From the NCBI RefSeq assembly GCF_001949145.1, contig NW_019091355.1:3349297-3413296 (forward strand): a DNA stretch of 64,000 nt. Reading direction: 5' to 3'. This DNA comes from Acanthaster planci. Its lineage: Eukaryota > Echinodermata > Asteroidea > Valvatida > Acanthasteridae. Below the pieces are notes generated by a model that was given only the letters and a program-made list of their open reading frames with translations, did not search any database and had not been told where the DNA came from. Shown piece by piece: positions 24,601 to 37,881 of the stretch; the first letter of the stretch is position 1, and the number at the start of each line of letters is the position of its first letter. A program made the position numbers and the translations under genes.

Positions 24601-27600
24601 CTGAAGTAGTCAACATCAATTCAGCACTGATATTGTAGCATTTATCTTGTCAGATATTACCGTTCCAACAGATGTAACAAGATAAGATTAAGGCCTTCGA
24701 AGAATTGCAACGTGACAAATTATTGTTTGCCAATTATTACTGTATTCATGAAATGAGCATTGAATTTATGAGCAAGGCACCTACACTGTGCATAAGGGAG
24801 CAGCCACGATGACATGGCAGTTTTCTGAAGTGGCTTTTATGTGTATGTACATGTACATCTGTACATGTACAGTCATTGCATTGTCAACACTGTATACCTG
24901 TATGTACATGTACTTTTACTCAACCCCTTTATTAACATATTATGTTTCCCTTTGCATTCAGAGTTTTTTGCCCCTATCGATGATTGATATCCATCTTTTT
25001 GGACTACCGGTACCCTGCAAGTTAGGGACAGAAAATTTAGAGATGAAATTTTAGCTTTTTGTTGATTGCGTATGTGTGTGTGCAAGGGGGGGAGGGTTAC
25101 CCACTCATTGGTGCAGTCCCACATTTGCAGCTGTCCATAAAGTAACTAACAAAATTGTTGTTGAAAAGCATACTGGGTTCAAGGACAGTCCCTGGGTAAA
25201 AGCTCCCTGTGGAACAACTGTCCCAGGCTACATGTAGCTGTCATTTGGAAGAAAGCAATGAAAGAAGGCCACTCCCAACGGTGTGGCTAAAGACGCAGTT
25301 TGGGAACTTGCCGCTAGTAGTTTGTTTTTCATTCAGTGAAGCTGAAGGACAGCATGTCGGGGATGCTGCATCTTGGCACAATTCGTAACATGACTCAGCA
25401 AATTTTGATTTGAAATTGAGACCGTGGAGTATTGTTTGTCATGGAACGGGCACCATCAGTTAGCTCTAACTTGGTGAGGTTAGTTAAAAAACACCCTTCT
25501 TTGGCTTTTTTTTGCCGCAAAACAAACATGCTCCACTAATGACAAGGTACAGACTGTACCTTTAACTATTCTGGGCTCATACAGTTGCTGACACATAAAT
25601 CAAAAAGTTGGCACATGTTTTGGGGTTTTGCGCAAACATAATTCCTGTGAAGTTTCTGAATATAATATGAAGGAATAAAAACAATGGAATAAGAATACTG
25701 GCTTCTTGGAAAACCAAAATCCCAGGGGTTCTGCCCAAGATATATTGTTTGACAGTCCATTGGTACGAGAATTAAATAAGCCCTTGAAGCACACTTAAAA
25801 AAATGATAATCCAGCTACTGAACTTGGAAGCACATTTGATCAAAAAGTGGCAGTTTAAGAACTCAGTTCTTAAACTGAAGGATGTTCCCTGTGAATTATT
25901 TTTTCTGTCATCACAAACATAATTTTTTGTCTCGGAAAAAGCACTCATTTGTGAATGTTGCTGTGAAATACATACATGTTCCTGTAACCATATTCTAAGA
26001 ATGCCTTGTCCAAATTGCCTGAATCGACGCTGAATCATAAAAATGGACGTGTCAAGTTTCATCAGTTAAATTCTTTATCGTGACCCCCACAAGATCCAAA
26101 GGGGGCAGATCTCCACCCCTCCCCCTAAGCTGTGATATTGGGCAGGAGGGGGAATCAGGACAGTCACAGAGAATGTATTCCTGGATGGGGGCGGGGGGAG
26201 ATTACTGGAGTGTATTGAAGATTGTTCAACTGAGGTGTATTTGTTTGGCACATTGTTTGGCATCAGGGCTATCAGCAGAGGAGTTATCCCATCAACAGAG
26301 GGCAGTATGCGAGAGAATCCAGAATGAATACAATGAGAAGGTAAAAATAATACTGCCAGGGCTAATAGGTTTTTTTTAATCTGTTCACTGTAGGCAGTGA
26401 TTGTCTGCTTATTCTACATGTAGCAGCACGTTGTGCAATAAAGTATTCTGTCGCAGTTTGTCAAAGAATTTTCACTTTTGTTTATCATGCGTACATCCTT
26501 CAGCGACATTGTTAACCAAAAATTTCGGTGCTCATGCTGTTTTTCTGAGAATGGTCATACTAAGTGCTTAATGATGTGGTTGACAAAGCTATCAATTTGG
26601 GTACAGGTGTGATCATATCCCTCACTGAGTTTGTATCGTGTTTGCTGGATTAACTATCTGTTTCTCTGATTTTAACAAAATCAATATCTAGTGTGCATTC
26701 CACACAAAACTTGGCCCAAGTTTAGACGAAATTTCCCATTAGCATTGGGTGTATTACAGTGAAAGTCATTCAGGAATTTGGCAGTGTTTGCATTGGAGCA
26801 CAGCTCAGTGCTCAGCCCATTTTCTGTGAATTGGAGGCTTCCAGGTATGAAGCGGAAGTCGCGAGGCCGAGACGGGAAGCAAAGAAGGCTCAGCTGGAGA
26901 GGGAGTTCTACAAGTTTGCTGGACCGGCCTGGAAAGGGGGTGCCCGGAGTCTAGACGTGAGTAAGATCCTCAGTTCAGTATCATGCCAAAGGGGAGACTC
27001 CAAATGCAGCGTGTCACCGACTGGCTACCGCAGAGGGGCCAGCTTCACAGCAAATGTGGATGAATTCAGCTGCGTTTCACGGGACATTCCCGATGGCCCC
27101 CACCTATGGCAGAAAGCACTGTGTCTTGGAAAGCTGGCTTGGTAGGGTAGTTAACGTGTACCGCAATGCTTTCCGCCTTTGGTGGGGAGCCTCTGCAAAT
27201 GGTCAGCGAAAGCATAACCATGTTCACAGGATTCGTTTACAGGAAACCGGTTGGCAAGTGGTATTCCATTTCCATGTGGACTCTGCAAATTTCTTCTGGG
27301 CTACATGCTACATGTACACGAAAAGAGAATTTTTGTGCGTGAACAACGATGAATGTATTGAAGCTCTAAATGCGTTAATGTTCGCGTGATATAGTATACA
27401 AATATTGACTGGTGTCGTAAAACTAGCACCTTGAGGTGGTCCCTGGAGCATTCTATTTCCCAAGGCAAAACTGAGGGCAAATGGAATGCCCCATGTATCA
27501 CCAAGGGATTGGTCAATCCAAAATGCTTCCTTTTTCCACAGATGTGCACTCAGTGTACTGGAACCGACACACAATAAGCCATGAACTTGAAACGACAAAA

Positions 27601-30600
27601 ACATCGAAACCCTGTGTCGGATTGATTTTTGTTTGGGTCACTTCACATTTGATACGGATAATGAATGTCTTTACATGCGTGCTAATTTTCAAAATGATCA
27701 GGCAGGTACTATAAGAGCTGAGTTCATGAGGGTGAAAGGAGATCCTCTCTCAGTTAGATGGTCCCCAAAACAACCCAGATCTTTTAGCGTCAAAGTGGAA
27801 CTTATGCATTCTGTTTCCACTTACCCATTAAATCACTGGTCCTAAATACATGAACAACTGTACATGGACCTGATGCATAGTGGAGGGAACTATTCCCCAT
27901 GTTCTGCATTAACAGAATGCTGTGCAATTTCACACAAACCTTTCGCTGCTCCAAATATCGACATTGGCAGTAGATTGTCCTTGCCGCAGGAGGCTACTGT
28001 TGTCTATAGAAGCCTCAGAGCTAGTTACAGGACCTGCAGCAGATGGTGCCGAATGACACGTCCACATCGGCCAACAAGGGGGACAAACATCACTAGAAGA
28101 ACTAACTGGAAGTGAGAAGTCAGCACACCGACATTGATTATCTGCCCCCAGAAAATGACGGACAACAGATGGAGTGTGACATTTTGGAATAATGGATTCC
28201 TTTTTGTGGAAAACCAGAGTGTTTGAATATCACAGTCCTCAACAAATTACAGATAGTGTGTCAACAAGACCAAAAAGGCCCACTTGCAAAGCGCGCAACA
28301 TAAATTAACAAAATAAATTGCTCCACAAAAACTGGTTACCGGCCAGAATATTGTGTGTAGTGATTAGGTTTCAAGTGGTTCCCAACACAATTTCGCTGAA
28401 TCATCCCCAGAGCATGCCTGAATGTATGCATGAATACATTGCGCCATACATGTATGTACCTGATTTTTTTCATAGTATGTTGCTTTTTGTCCATATGTTT
28501 TTACACGTAGTCCTCAGCACAAAAATCATTTTGTGTTTTCACATACTGTAGTAACTTCACTCTAGTGAAACAATCACATTGATGTCTTGTTTAAACAGCG
28601 TAACTGTTCAACGGTGAAACAGTTGGAGTTGTAGCAGACCTCTCGCTTAATCTTTATCCTGATTGGCTAAACCGTTGTCACATGATACACTGACACAGCC
28701 CAGTGTCTTGACTTTAGCCTGAGTACATGCCAAGTCACTCTTCACCAAAACTTATACCAGGGCCTTGTCTTCAAAAGAAGGACAAAACCGTCAAGAACTC
28801 CACTTTTTAAAGCTACTCGTGATTACTCTAAACTGTACTTGTACTCTGCCTCTGTAGTTGTACCGGAAACTTTGTCTGCAACAGTTATTCGTTTTTCATT
28901 TGAAAACTGATGCGAATGAAATATCCCAAACAGACGCTCAACTCACTCATAAAACAAACGAGAAGAAACGATCTCACATATACTGGTATCTATTACCATT
29001 TTGTGGACACTGGGGGAAAAAAAAAGCCTAAACAAGCTGGGAGTCGGCGGCGATAAAAGTACTGTGCATCGGAAGTACTTAAAAAGCCATGTTGTACAAC
29101 ATTTCAATGCACGGTTGACACAGTATACCATGTGCATGTGCAGTGACTTTAATGGCCGCCAGCAGAATTCTGCCTTTGAGGCCTCGCCAATTATGTGTAA
29201 TTGGAGTGTTGCTGTGCAGAGGTGTGAATACGGATTTTGTATGAAGCCATGCGCGCAATTGGTTGTTCGGAGCACCGTTCCCCCTTTCAGTTTATGTTCT
29301 TAACCTACTATCCTGGGAACGGGGGAAGATACAAGTACCCTGTAGTTGCAATCAACCCAGTCAAAACAACTGAAAAATTGCGAGAAGAATTTCCCATTCA
29401 CATTCACAGGCGAAGTGTGGGGAAAAAAAGCTGTGAACAATTTTCCCACTCGTGGAAACAGGTGTGAACATTTTTTCCCACTAGTGAAAAAAGGTGGGCA
29501 GAAATTCTTTTTCACAGAGGGGGGGAAAAAAGTATGAAAATTTTTCCGTGGACGGGGAAAATTTTTCACAGTTTGTGAAATGAATATTCATTTTCCCTGA
29601 TTGGAAAAAGTATAAAAATTTTTCCCCTTTTTAGGTGAACTTTCAAATGTAATGTACTGTATATGTACATATAGCACTGTGAATGGTATTTTTCCATGTA
29701 GTGACTTTGAAGCGTGTCCATTGTCATTGACGCTGTGACAATGGGCTGCTTTGGTAGTGGCTGAAAAAATTCAGTGATGGCAGCTTAATGGGGTGTTGTT
29801 GATGGCACAGTATATGCAAGTCTGCAGTGCATTTTTAGACATTGTCGGCCTGGTGCTGTTTGACTATGTCCCTTCAGGAACTTCGATGGCAGGCCTGTAG
29901 GCTGGAGGGGTTCGAGCAAACCCCCCCCCCCCACTCGCTTCTGAGTTCCGCTTGGTGGCGGTCTTTTTTTGTGTGTGTGTAGTCCCTACTGAATATTTTA
30001 AATACTGTATACCGTAGGCCTAATATTCGGCATACGAGCCATGGCTTATACGTTGATTCTCAAGCTCAAGGTGACCACAGTTCTGCGTAATAATGAGTCA
30101 ATCTCCAGTCATGTGTACCATCAGGAAGTTCCGGCAAATATCCACATTTCAGGTGTTTGAAAGGGTTTGAAATCAATGTATTTTTGTTAAGTTTCTTCAA
30201 TATTGAAAACTAGTGTGAAAAGTGTACAAGTCTTACATGCAACCTTTGGTTTGCGACAGACAGGCAACTTTTCAGTGTTGTATTCTCAAACTCATTGTGA
30301 TAGGCCTTTGTATAAAAATATGTGGTCACAGTGCCAAAGGTTCCACTTTTTGGTTTGACGATCCCCCCCCCTTCTCTGGTCAGGCAACGGGCCTGGATGG
30401 TCAGTATTTATGAGAAGAGCCAGAGTACAACACATAGGCGTTTTTTTCCTTTAAAAAAGTAGAAATTGTTGAAAGTGAATAGAAATAACATGTCATTTGC
30501 CATAACCTTCTGCTTCTGTGTATTTACATGTAGACTTATCCTAATACCATTTCAGCCACAACATTTCTGCCTTGAATGAAATGAGCTGTTGGTTTTCTAA

Positions 30601-33546
30601 TTAAAATGGATATCGCACATTGTCAGTGCTGCAGAAGACAAGCCTATTGCGCTTTGGGCAGCCAACTATGTGCATGTACAGACCTCCGCGGCCAAACAGT
30701 GCCATTGATTTCCTCAGCCTGCATGAGCATGAGGGAGGAACAGGTGATAAAGCCGAGTTGCCATGGCAATATTGGCAGCTGCTGTTTAATATGAATGATG
30801 ATACCAACTTTATGCTCTATTTGACAGTTGTTGCAGTAAAATGGTATTCCTGTTGTGTATTGATGAGTTGTCATATATGCATGTTAACCTTTTTTAAATC
30901 AACTTTTCTGGGAATTTTGCATAAAATTTACCAATCATTGTCTTCAAAATTCTAGTACTTACAACTTTAAAGGTTGCTCAGTCGTGCATTCTACGTCTGT
31001 TTGACTAATTGTAATTCGGTGCACTTCTGAGCCACCTGATACAAATATGTATGCAAATCCTTTCAATTAACCAGGCGATTTTTTTTTTAATAAACGTGTT
31101 TATCGTGGATGAACTTTCAGAATTTATGCAGCCGTTATTAATTTTGCTTGAGTTGTTACTTCTTGTGACCTTATATGTCTGAGTATGAAATTTTATTTAT
31201 GAAGTATTTGTGCTATAAAGCACGCGCATGCACTCTATTCATTTGCATTACACGTCCTGCTTCAAAATGACGTCACACTTCGGAATTCTATAAACTTCCT
31301 CCCAAAACGTGCCCCACATCTCCAGTTTTCATTAAAAACTGTTTTTGTTTCAGGACAACCAAGGCAATGATGAAAAGGCCGGTTCTGCTTCAAAGCAGCA
31401 GTTGCCTAGGAAAGGGGCCCAGGGGACGAGCAAGGATGCAGCCACCGTCAGGAAGTTGCCTGATTCTGCAACAAGACAGCCCCAAGCTGTGCCAAACAAG
31501 CCTCAACAAGTAAAGAAGGTTAGACTTGGTGAAATCATCACATTTGCTGACAAGATGTCAAATCGAAATGTTCACAGCACTGAGAATTTGTAGTTGAATT
31601 AAAAAGTCCCAAAAATGTTTTATCAAAAAATTCATTTTTGAAACAGAACATATTAAACATTAGTAACACCACAGATGGAAAAAATCCTCAGATTTGACAA
31701 AGATCACCCTATGTCATATTTCAGGTATTTTGTCATTCGTATCGATGCCAAATCCGCCTGGTCTTGGCACACCACATCACCAATTGGGCTTTGCCCAAAT
31801 GCAGCCTCCGTAATACTGCGAGAACACTAAGGTGTCTTATTTTTGCCCATTGTGGTTGATTTTGATCACGTACGTGTAAATCCGTACTTGGGGCAGTTTT
31901 CCTAGAAAACTTCTAAATTTTCCACCTTGGAGGTAACCAACGCCATATTCTTTATACTGTACTTGAGCTTTAGCATCAAGCCCCATGTAAATTATAAGTC
32001 TGCTCCCTCCACAATACCTTAAAATCTTCCGCTATGCCAAGAATATTTGTGAAGGTTGAAGTGAATAAGTTTTGGGGTGTCTGTCAGTGTTATCCTACGT
32101 TGTAACGCTACAGAATATTCAGCCTGTCATCCATAAAATGAAAAAAATGCATTTTTTTTTCTTACTACCAGGTAATAGTATTACCAAATGAGCCCGACAC
32201 AAGAGACAAAAAGGTAAGCGTCTAGAAAGCAGAAAACAAAGTTTTGCTTGAGAGTCGACAATTCTGCTCAGAGAGATTCTGCTTAGAGATGGAAGCATCG
32301 GGCCCTCTGGCTTCTAAGCGTTCAAGTAGTACAGAGGGTACTCGTCTTGAGTTACCAAGTGAGCATGGTAAATTTCCCTGACAAAGTCAAAGCAAAAACA
32401 ATGGTGCAAGGCTTCATTGTGTTTGTATGTCATTTGCCCAACAGTGTATAACGGTGGCATTGAGAGGTCTACGGAGTACAGTCACGAAGAGGCGGTTTCT
32501 TTACACAGAAAAAGTTCAGGTAAGAAACGAGACTCCACAGGGACCAGACTATGAGGTGCAGGAAAGAGATGTAACGGTGTGGACGAAGGCAGAACCAAAA
32601 TTTCAGGGGGAAGCAAAATTTTGGGCAGAGAGAATGAGGATTTCTTAACCCTTCGCTACGGAGGACTGCTACTACCGCACCGTTGTGTGAGGATTAGTGC
32701 ATACCACACATACAGTCTATTCACCATGCAGCTGCTGGTTCAATGGGGTCTGCTGCTGGACAAAGCCCTCCACTCAGGGCATACCACAGTCCAGCAGTCG
32801 CGGTCAAAATAATCGCACCGTGAAGGGGTTAATGAACTCCCTCGGATGTGAGACTAAATGTGGGGTCTTCTTACAAGTTTAGGAAGGACACGAAATGAAA
32901 TCCCACTAAAATCATCTTGATTGTATATTTAAAAGTATAAATGCCATATCTATATTGTATTCTGAGACTTGAGGTACATGCTTTTGGCAAATTGCAACAC
33001 TGTTGGTCATTTGATGTGCACACTGCCTTCCTGTGAGTGTAGTACCTCTGCAGTTATGGCTTCTAATTTCAGTCACCAAATTAGCCTTTGAATACTGAAG
33101 TGTGATGTCACTGTGATACAGAAAGTGCAGTGTAAACGTACGCGCGCGTGTTGGTTCACGAGCCGGTTCTCGCACTGATGCCTCTTACGCACATAATTGT
33201 GCACATGACATAGTCACTTTGGTACTGTTCAAGGGGTGTGGTCATGTTTGCCTACAGTTACGTCGCAAATTTGACCACTTAAAATTTTTAGTTTGTTTCT
33301 CTATTGGTGTGGTCCAGATGTCGCACAGTTTCCTGAGTTTTGTTTTTCTGTTTCTGTCACTGTACATGTAATTGCTGCGGTCAACAGGTGCTTTTGGACT
33401 GGATGGCCAAGCAAGGCTACCACCCCAAACTTTACACAGTCTGCACAACGTTCCCGCGGAGGGACTTGTCCCAACACGCCGAGGAGACACTGGAGGATAT
33501 GCACCTGGTCAGAGACGTCGTGCTGGCGATCGAGGAGAGAGAGTGA
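21684..33546 (+). CDS. UBXN8: UBX domain-containing protein 8-like (ER-anchored p97/VCP adaptor), complete, 8 exons
   Basis: Human UBXN8 (REP8) is an ER-membrane protein that brings p97/VCP to the ER for degradation of misfolded proteins. Exons: 21684-21822, 24027-24173, 26267-26340, 26837-26956, 31354-31518, 32172-32213, 32445-32519, 33388-33546. All are GT-AG with consistent phases, giving 306 aa (human about 270). Exons 1 and 2 each supply a hydrophobic segment (roughly residues 28-46 and 49-71). Exons 3-4 give a charged coiled-coil-like stretch with EKASRY and the family segment EREFYKFAGPAWK. Exon 5 is a Lys/Gln-rich linker. Exons 7-8 form the UBX domain (about 229-304): VALRG, KRRFL, LLDWMAKQGY and the p97-binding loop TFPRR near 275-279. 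The start is the first ATG in the exon 1 frame; an ATG at 21705 is an alternative. Exon 5 may instead end at 31509 (better donor GTAAAG, 3 aa shorter). Exon 3 has tandem in-frame acceptors. Confidence 0.9.
22230..22460 (+). repeat. Interspersed repeat copy 1 (partner at 49250-49480)
   Basis: In UBXN8 intron 1. Shares GATCCTGCAAGAAATCTCCAA, then a segment on GGTGACT and on GACCGATCGTGC, in the same order and orientation as at 49250-49480. No coding capacity. Confidence 0.55.
29380..29640. repeat. Low-complexity degenerate repeat in UBXN8 intron 4
   Basis: Repeated variants of GTGTGAACATTTTTTCCCACTxGTGGAAA and of GGGGAAAAATTTTTC. A similar composition recurs at 41560-41660 (CACTCAAGTGGAAAAACG). 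Probably decayed simple or dispersed repeat. Confidence 0.4.
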
Positions 33547-33708
33547 CGTGGCAAGTCGTAATATGTGCAAGAATCCACCCACCGGCCAGTCTGCCCTCCA
33601 TCGCCATAAACCTCCACTCTCACCGATTTCTGCAATTATGTAGCAAGCCTCCTTCATATGCCAGACCAAAATGCAGTATGGCCAATGGCTCGTGCTTGGC
33701 ACTTTCAC

Positions 33709-33731
33709 TCACTCACTCACTCACTCACTCT
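33709..33731. repeat. (CTCA)n microsatellite
   Basis: About six tandem ACTC units in the UBXN8 3' UTR. Confidence 0.85.
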
Positions 33732-34659
33732 CTTTCATAGTCGGGGGACTTGAGGGAAGCTTGAGGGCTTGGCACTTTGCTTTCATACAAACCTAGAGCA
33801 TCAGTTGGAGTCACTCACAGTACGCTGCGCCCCTCCATGTTTGTCCCCCAAAAGTCCATTTTCAGTTGGCAGATTTTCATCTGCATCCCTGCAATGCTTT
33901 TAACTGCTGCAGTGACATGAAGACTGCAGTCATCCTGCCATCGAGATCGGCGCAAGTCATCAGGAATGAAGATGCTGATTGGTTGTAGCATTCTCTGCAG
34001 TAATTGGGAGTTGTAAGATTAGGTATGATGATTGACAGCCATGTACAATCAATGTGTAATGGAGTCACAATATATCAACCTTTTGCCCAGTACGGTACTC
34101 ACTTCCCATGCAAACTTCTGGTAGTTGTGTTCTTCCGTCTGGAGTCCACAGAGAACTGGGGGGGAAAATGCATTTGAGATGTCACATTAATGCGAGAATT
34201 GCCGTGAAATCTTCACTGTCTTTAATATTTGAAAGTGGCGGAGGTTTACGTGGCTAGAAAACACTGGGTTGGTTTGTTCGTGTTTTCTGCCCATGAAGTC
34301 TCCAGCTGATTTCAGCTTGATGCATGTACTGCCCTCTCTTGTCCAACTCCAGTATCATTCTATGTTTTTTTTCAATGACAGTGCAACATCAAAAAACCTG
34401 TGCAGAAGAATTTTGATCACCCGTTGAGTTCCACTCTATCACGCTGCAGCCATAAGGCTGTATTATTAAACATATGCAGTGAATTGCTAATTGAGGTTCC
34501 CAACCCAAACACACTTGCTAATTGAACCGTTGGGATAGATTCAAAGCTAGATGACCATGTATGAACTCTGGCCAAATACATGTACTATCATTTGTACAAA
34601 AACTCTATGTAAAACAAATTGCAGCATCTTATACCATTTTCTTTTTTTTTTACAGAGAG

Positions 34660-34665
34660 AATAAA
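34660..34665 (+). terminator. Candidate poly(A) signal AATAAA for the UBXN8-like gene
   Basis: AATAAA lies about 1.1 kb downstream of the UBXN8-like stop codon at 33546, just after a T-rich tract (34643-34651), and is followed by T/G-rich sequence. It is a plausible 3' end, but no transcript evidence is available. Confidence 0.35.
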
Positions 34666-37600
34666 GTGCCTCTTATTGCAAAGTGTAGGTGATATAAAAT
34701 ATAACTTGCCGTAACATGCAAAATAGATTTTCAGTTATTTTTCTTTTACCACAAGATTATTGAATCACCAAATTAAGTACACTCTGTTTAGAATATTTAT
34801 TCATGAAGGATGAAAGAATTTTGGAAAGAGTGCGTTTCGTATTTGTCATTGGAAATTTGAAGGAGTGCAAATTTGTCAACATATCATAATTGTGTTTTGA
34901 CATTTTATGAAGAGACTCGTATGTTGATGATTGGACGCTCCTGCATGTAATGCAGATTGTCCCAGTCCTGGAGGACTGCTCTGAAATGAATAGAAAAGGG
35001 GTAAAAATCAAATTGTGTTTGATTAGTGGATTTTCTTGGTAGTTTGAGAAGCTGGTGTGTTACAGGTGCATGGATGAATTTTACTGGGAGTTTAGACCTG
35101 GAAATGTGAAAATTATCAAGATGGTTTGAAAAGATATTGCCTGATGAAAGTCGGGAAAAGAATGACAAACAGTTGACAACTGTCTGCTTTAAGTAAGCCA
35201 TCAAGGACAATATTTCCATTTTTTTTTAATGATCATAATCTGTAATCAAAACTAACAAGGTGAGATATCCAGACGCTAAAGAACTCGTTCAAGTCAACAT
35301 CTGCACTGCAGATTTTGAAAACTTGCAACTCTCTGTTTCAAAGTATGCAGCATCCTTTACAACCCTTTTTCAATGTCGTCCAAGCATCTGATGCTGCCGA
35401 CTACACATTTGAAAGTTAACTTACTCTTTGTAAGTACCCTGCACAATTACTGCCCCAAAATTAATTGACTCCCGAAAAATAAATACGTACATGTACATGG
35501 TATCCAACACGAAACAAACGTGTAAATTCTGGACAAGCCAAGCACTACTATAACCTTGATAAAATCTCTAGCGAACTATATACATGACATGTTTCATAAA
35601 ATCTAATTAATTCATCACACTCTGCCACACCTCCGCATGAATACTCAAGGAAAAAGTAGAAATGGTATTCGACGTCACATATGAAACTATAAAAAAAGCA
35701 AAAACTTACAAGCAAGATAGTATATCGGGGGAAAACACCGAACCAACAAAAAGTTTATTTACGGGTCTGTAATCTATCCCATTAAAAGGACCCCCCCGCC
35801 CTTAATTGGAATCTTCTGGGAGTATTAAATCGCGGAGGTTTGGGAGGTCAGTTTTAATCACAAGGAGATGCACCAGTGCAGCAGTCTTCAATTCGTTATG
35901 TTTTTGAATATTGCAGACTGCTGGGGTAAATATTTGGAGCGCAAAGCTCACTGAAGCGTACCAGTGGAAAAGCCAAGACGTAGCAATTCCAATTTCGCAG
36001 ACCCTTGTTTTGGAGAACGCTCGGCTTCAAATGTACGTACATCAGTTTAAACCAGTTCAAGTTGTGTTTAAATACACCTGTGGCTCAACTCTTAGCTGAT
36101 GGGGGGGGGGCTTTGCTTGAGACAAGAACACCAGTAAGATTGTGTGAATCGAAAATGTTGATCCCTGTGTACATCAAAAACAAAAAAAGGCTGTATATAC
36201 AGGTACTTGACATGGGCAGAGAATTTTGCCTTGAGTAACCACCGAAGACACATTCATACTAGTGACGAAAGAATAGGCAATATACCCTCAAGGGTTGCCT
36301 CATAACTATCCCCATCCCACATAAAAACTATTTCATAGGACTATATACAGATTCTTACTGCACTTCGCACATAGTTTAGCCCGAATTGTTTAAGATGAGT
36401 TGCATTACCACTCTGAGGTCTAACAAGTCCCTCAGAGTCAACCTGTTTGACTCTCTAAACCAATACAGGAACAATACATGTAGTTATATTTTGACAGTGT
36501 CATATCAAAACTTCAGGCAACGGAAACTTGGCTTAGACTCCAGGCTTCAAGAATTGAAGCTGTTTAGCTATCACTGAAGGCTCTGGCTCAGAAATAAACT
36601 CCCCATCTTGCGGCTGTGTGTAATTCACAGCTTGATACCTGGAGCAGAAGCCACAGCCCACTTCATTCTGTTCAAAAATGCTTGTGGCTTTACGAAATGG
36701 CGCCAGAGCCACGTCGCCACTGAATCCAAGATTTCCAAAAAGGGTTTGGTCAAGTTTTGTTTCTAACCAGAGAACACCAGAAAGGTCAGGCTCTTGCCTC
36801 CTCTATCAACACCGCCAAAGACGTATATCAACACAGTTGAGCAAGCTCCTTCAACCCCTCCTTCACCTTCCAATTATCACAAGAATATACTTTCAATCCT
36901 ACTTTAAATACAAAGGAGTGATTCAAAACAACGTGTCATCACCTCACCACTAGGGCATCTCCTATGCAGTGCATTATGGGAAATAGTTATTCATTTGCTC
37001 ACACAGTGGAACGGCATTCATTTTGCACCAGACAAGGACTTTACAGTTTAAGCATGCCTGTACAGGTGCCACTGAAGTTATGGTATTTCATTCTGTGAGA
37101 ACTGTCGGAGTTTATTTTATTTTTCAGCAAAATACTGTACTATAATCAGCAAAATCTGGATAAATTACAGTGTTGTGGTTGAGACTTCTTACCTCCATCA
37201 TGAGACCCCACGAGACCATCAGAAGCCACAAACTTTTCAAGTGAAGTGGAACAAAAGCATTCCTTTCTCACCGTGCACCATGTTCCTTGTGACTGGTCTT
37301 ATGATGGTCTCAACTCCAACACTGGGTAGCTGACCAAGAAGCTAACAAGTAACTTCTTTGGAACAAACATTGGGCGGTGCGCTGTACTGGATATCACTGC
37401 CACTAGGTCCTTATCAACAAACCAAGTTCAACTTTTTGCTATGTACATGATAGTGTGGACAAGGATTCCTGTTTTGATTGCCACCCAATAGTTGTGAAAA
37501 TACTTCAATAAATAATTTAATATTTTTACAGTGATTGTTAACATCCATCCCTCTACTTTAGTCTCCACTTACTAATCAACGAGCTTTTAACAACCTACAG

Positions 37601-37859
37601 ACAGTTAAAACGAGGCATTCAGGAGAAAAAGTCAGTCTGAGTTTGCAAAGAAATTGGAAAAGTTTTGGCAGTAGCATTATAAGCAAGCAAAAATTTTTGT
37701 AACACCGGACTTTTTCGAAATATAAAAAGCACATGTCTAGGGAAAACAAAATGGTCGTGGCCATTAAAAAGGACTGCTGTACAACGCCGCAAAAAAGGGA
37801 GATTTTACAAAAATGGACAAGCTAAGTTTACCAAGATCAAATTTCCTCTAGCAATTTAT

Positions 37860-37881
37860 CACACACACACACACACACATT
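37860..37881. repeat. (AC)n microsatellite
   Basis: About ten AC dinucleotides in the region between UBXN8 and MOB1. Confidence 0.85.

Noticed and set aside
34757-35219. Minus-strand frames that looked faintly like a reverse-transcriptase remnant
   Set aside because: No RT motif (such as YADD) or endonuclease motif could be found; similarity is only in general composition.
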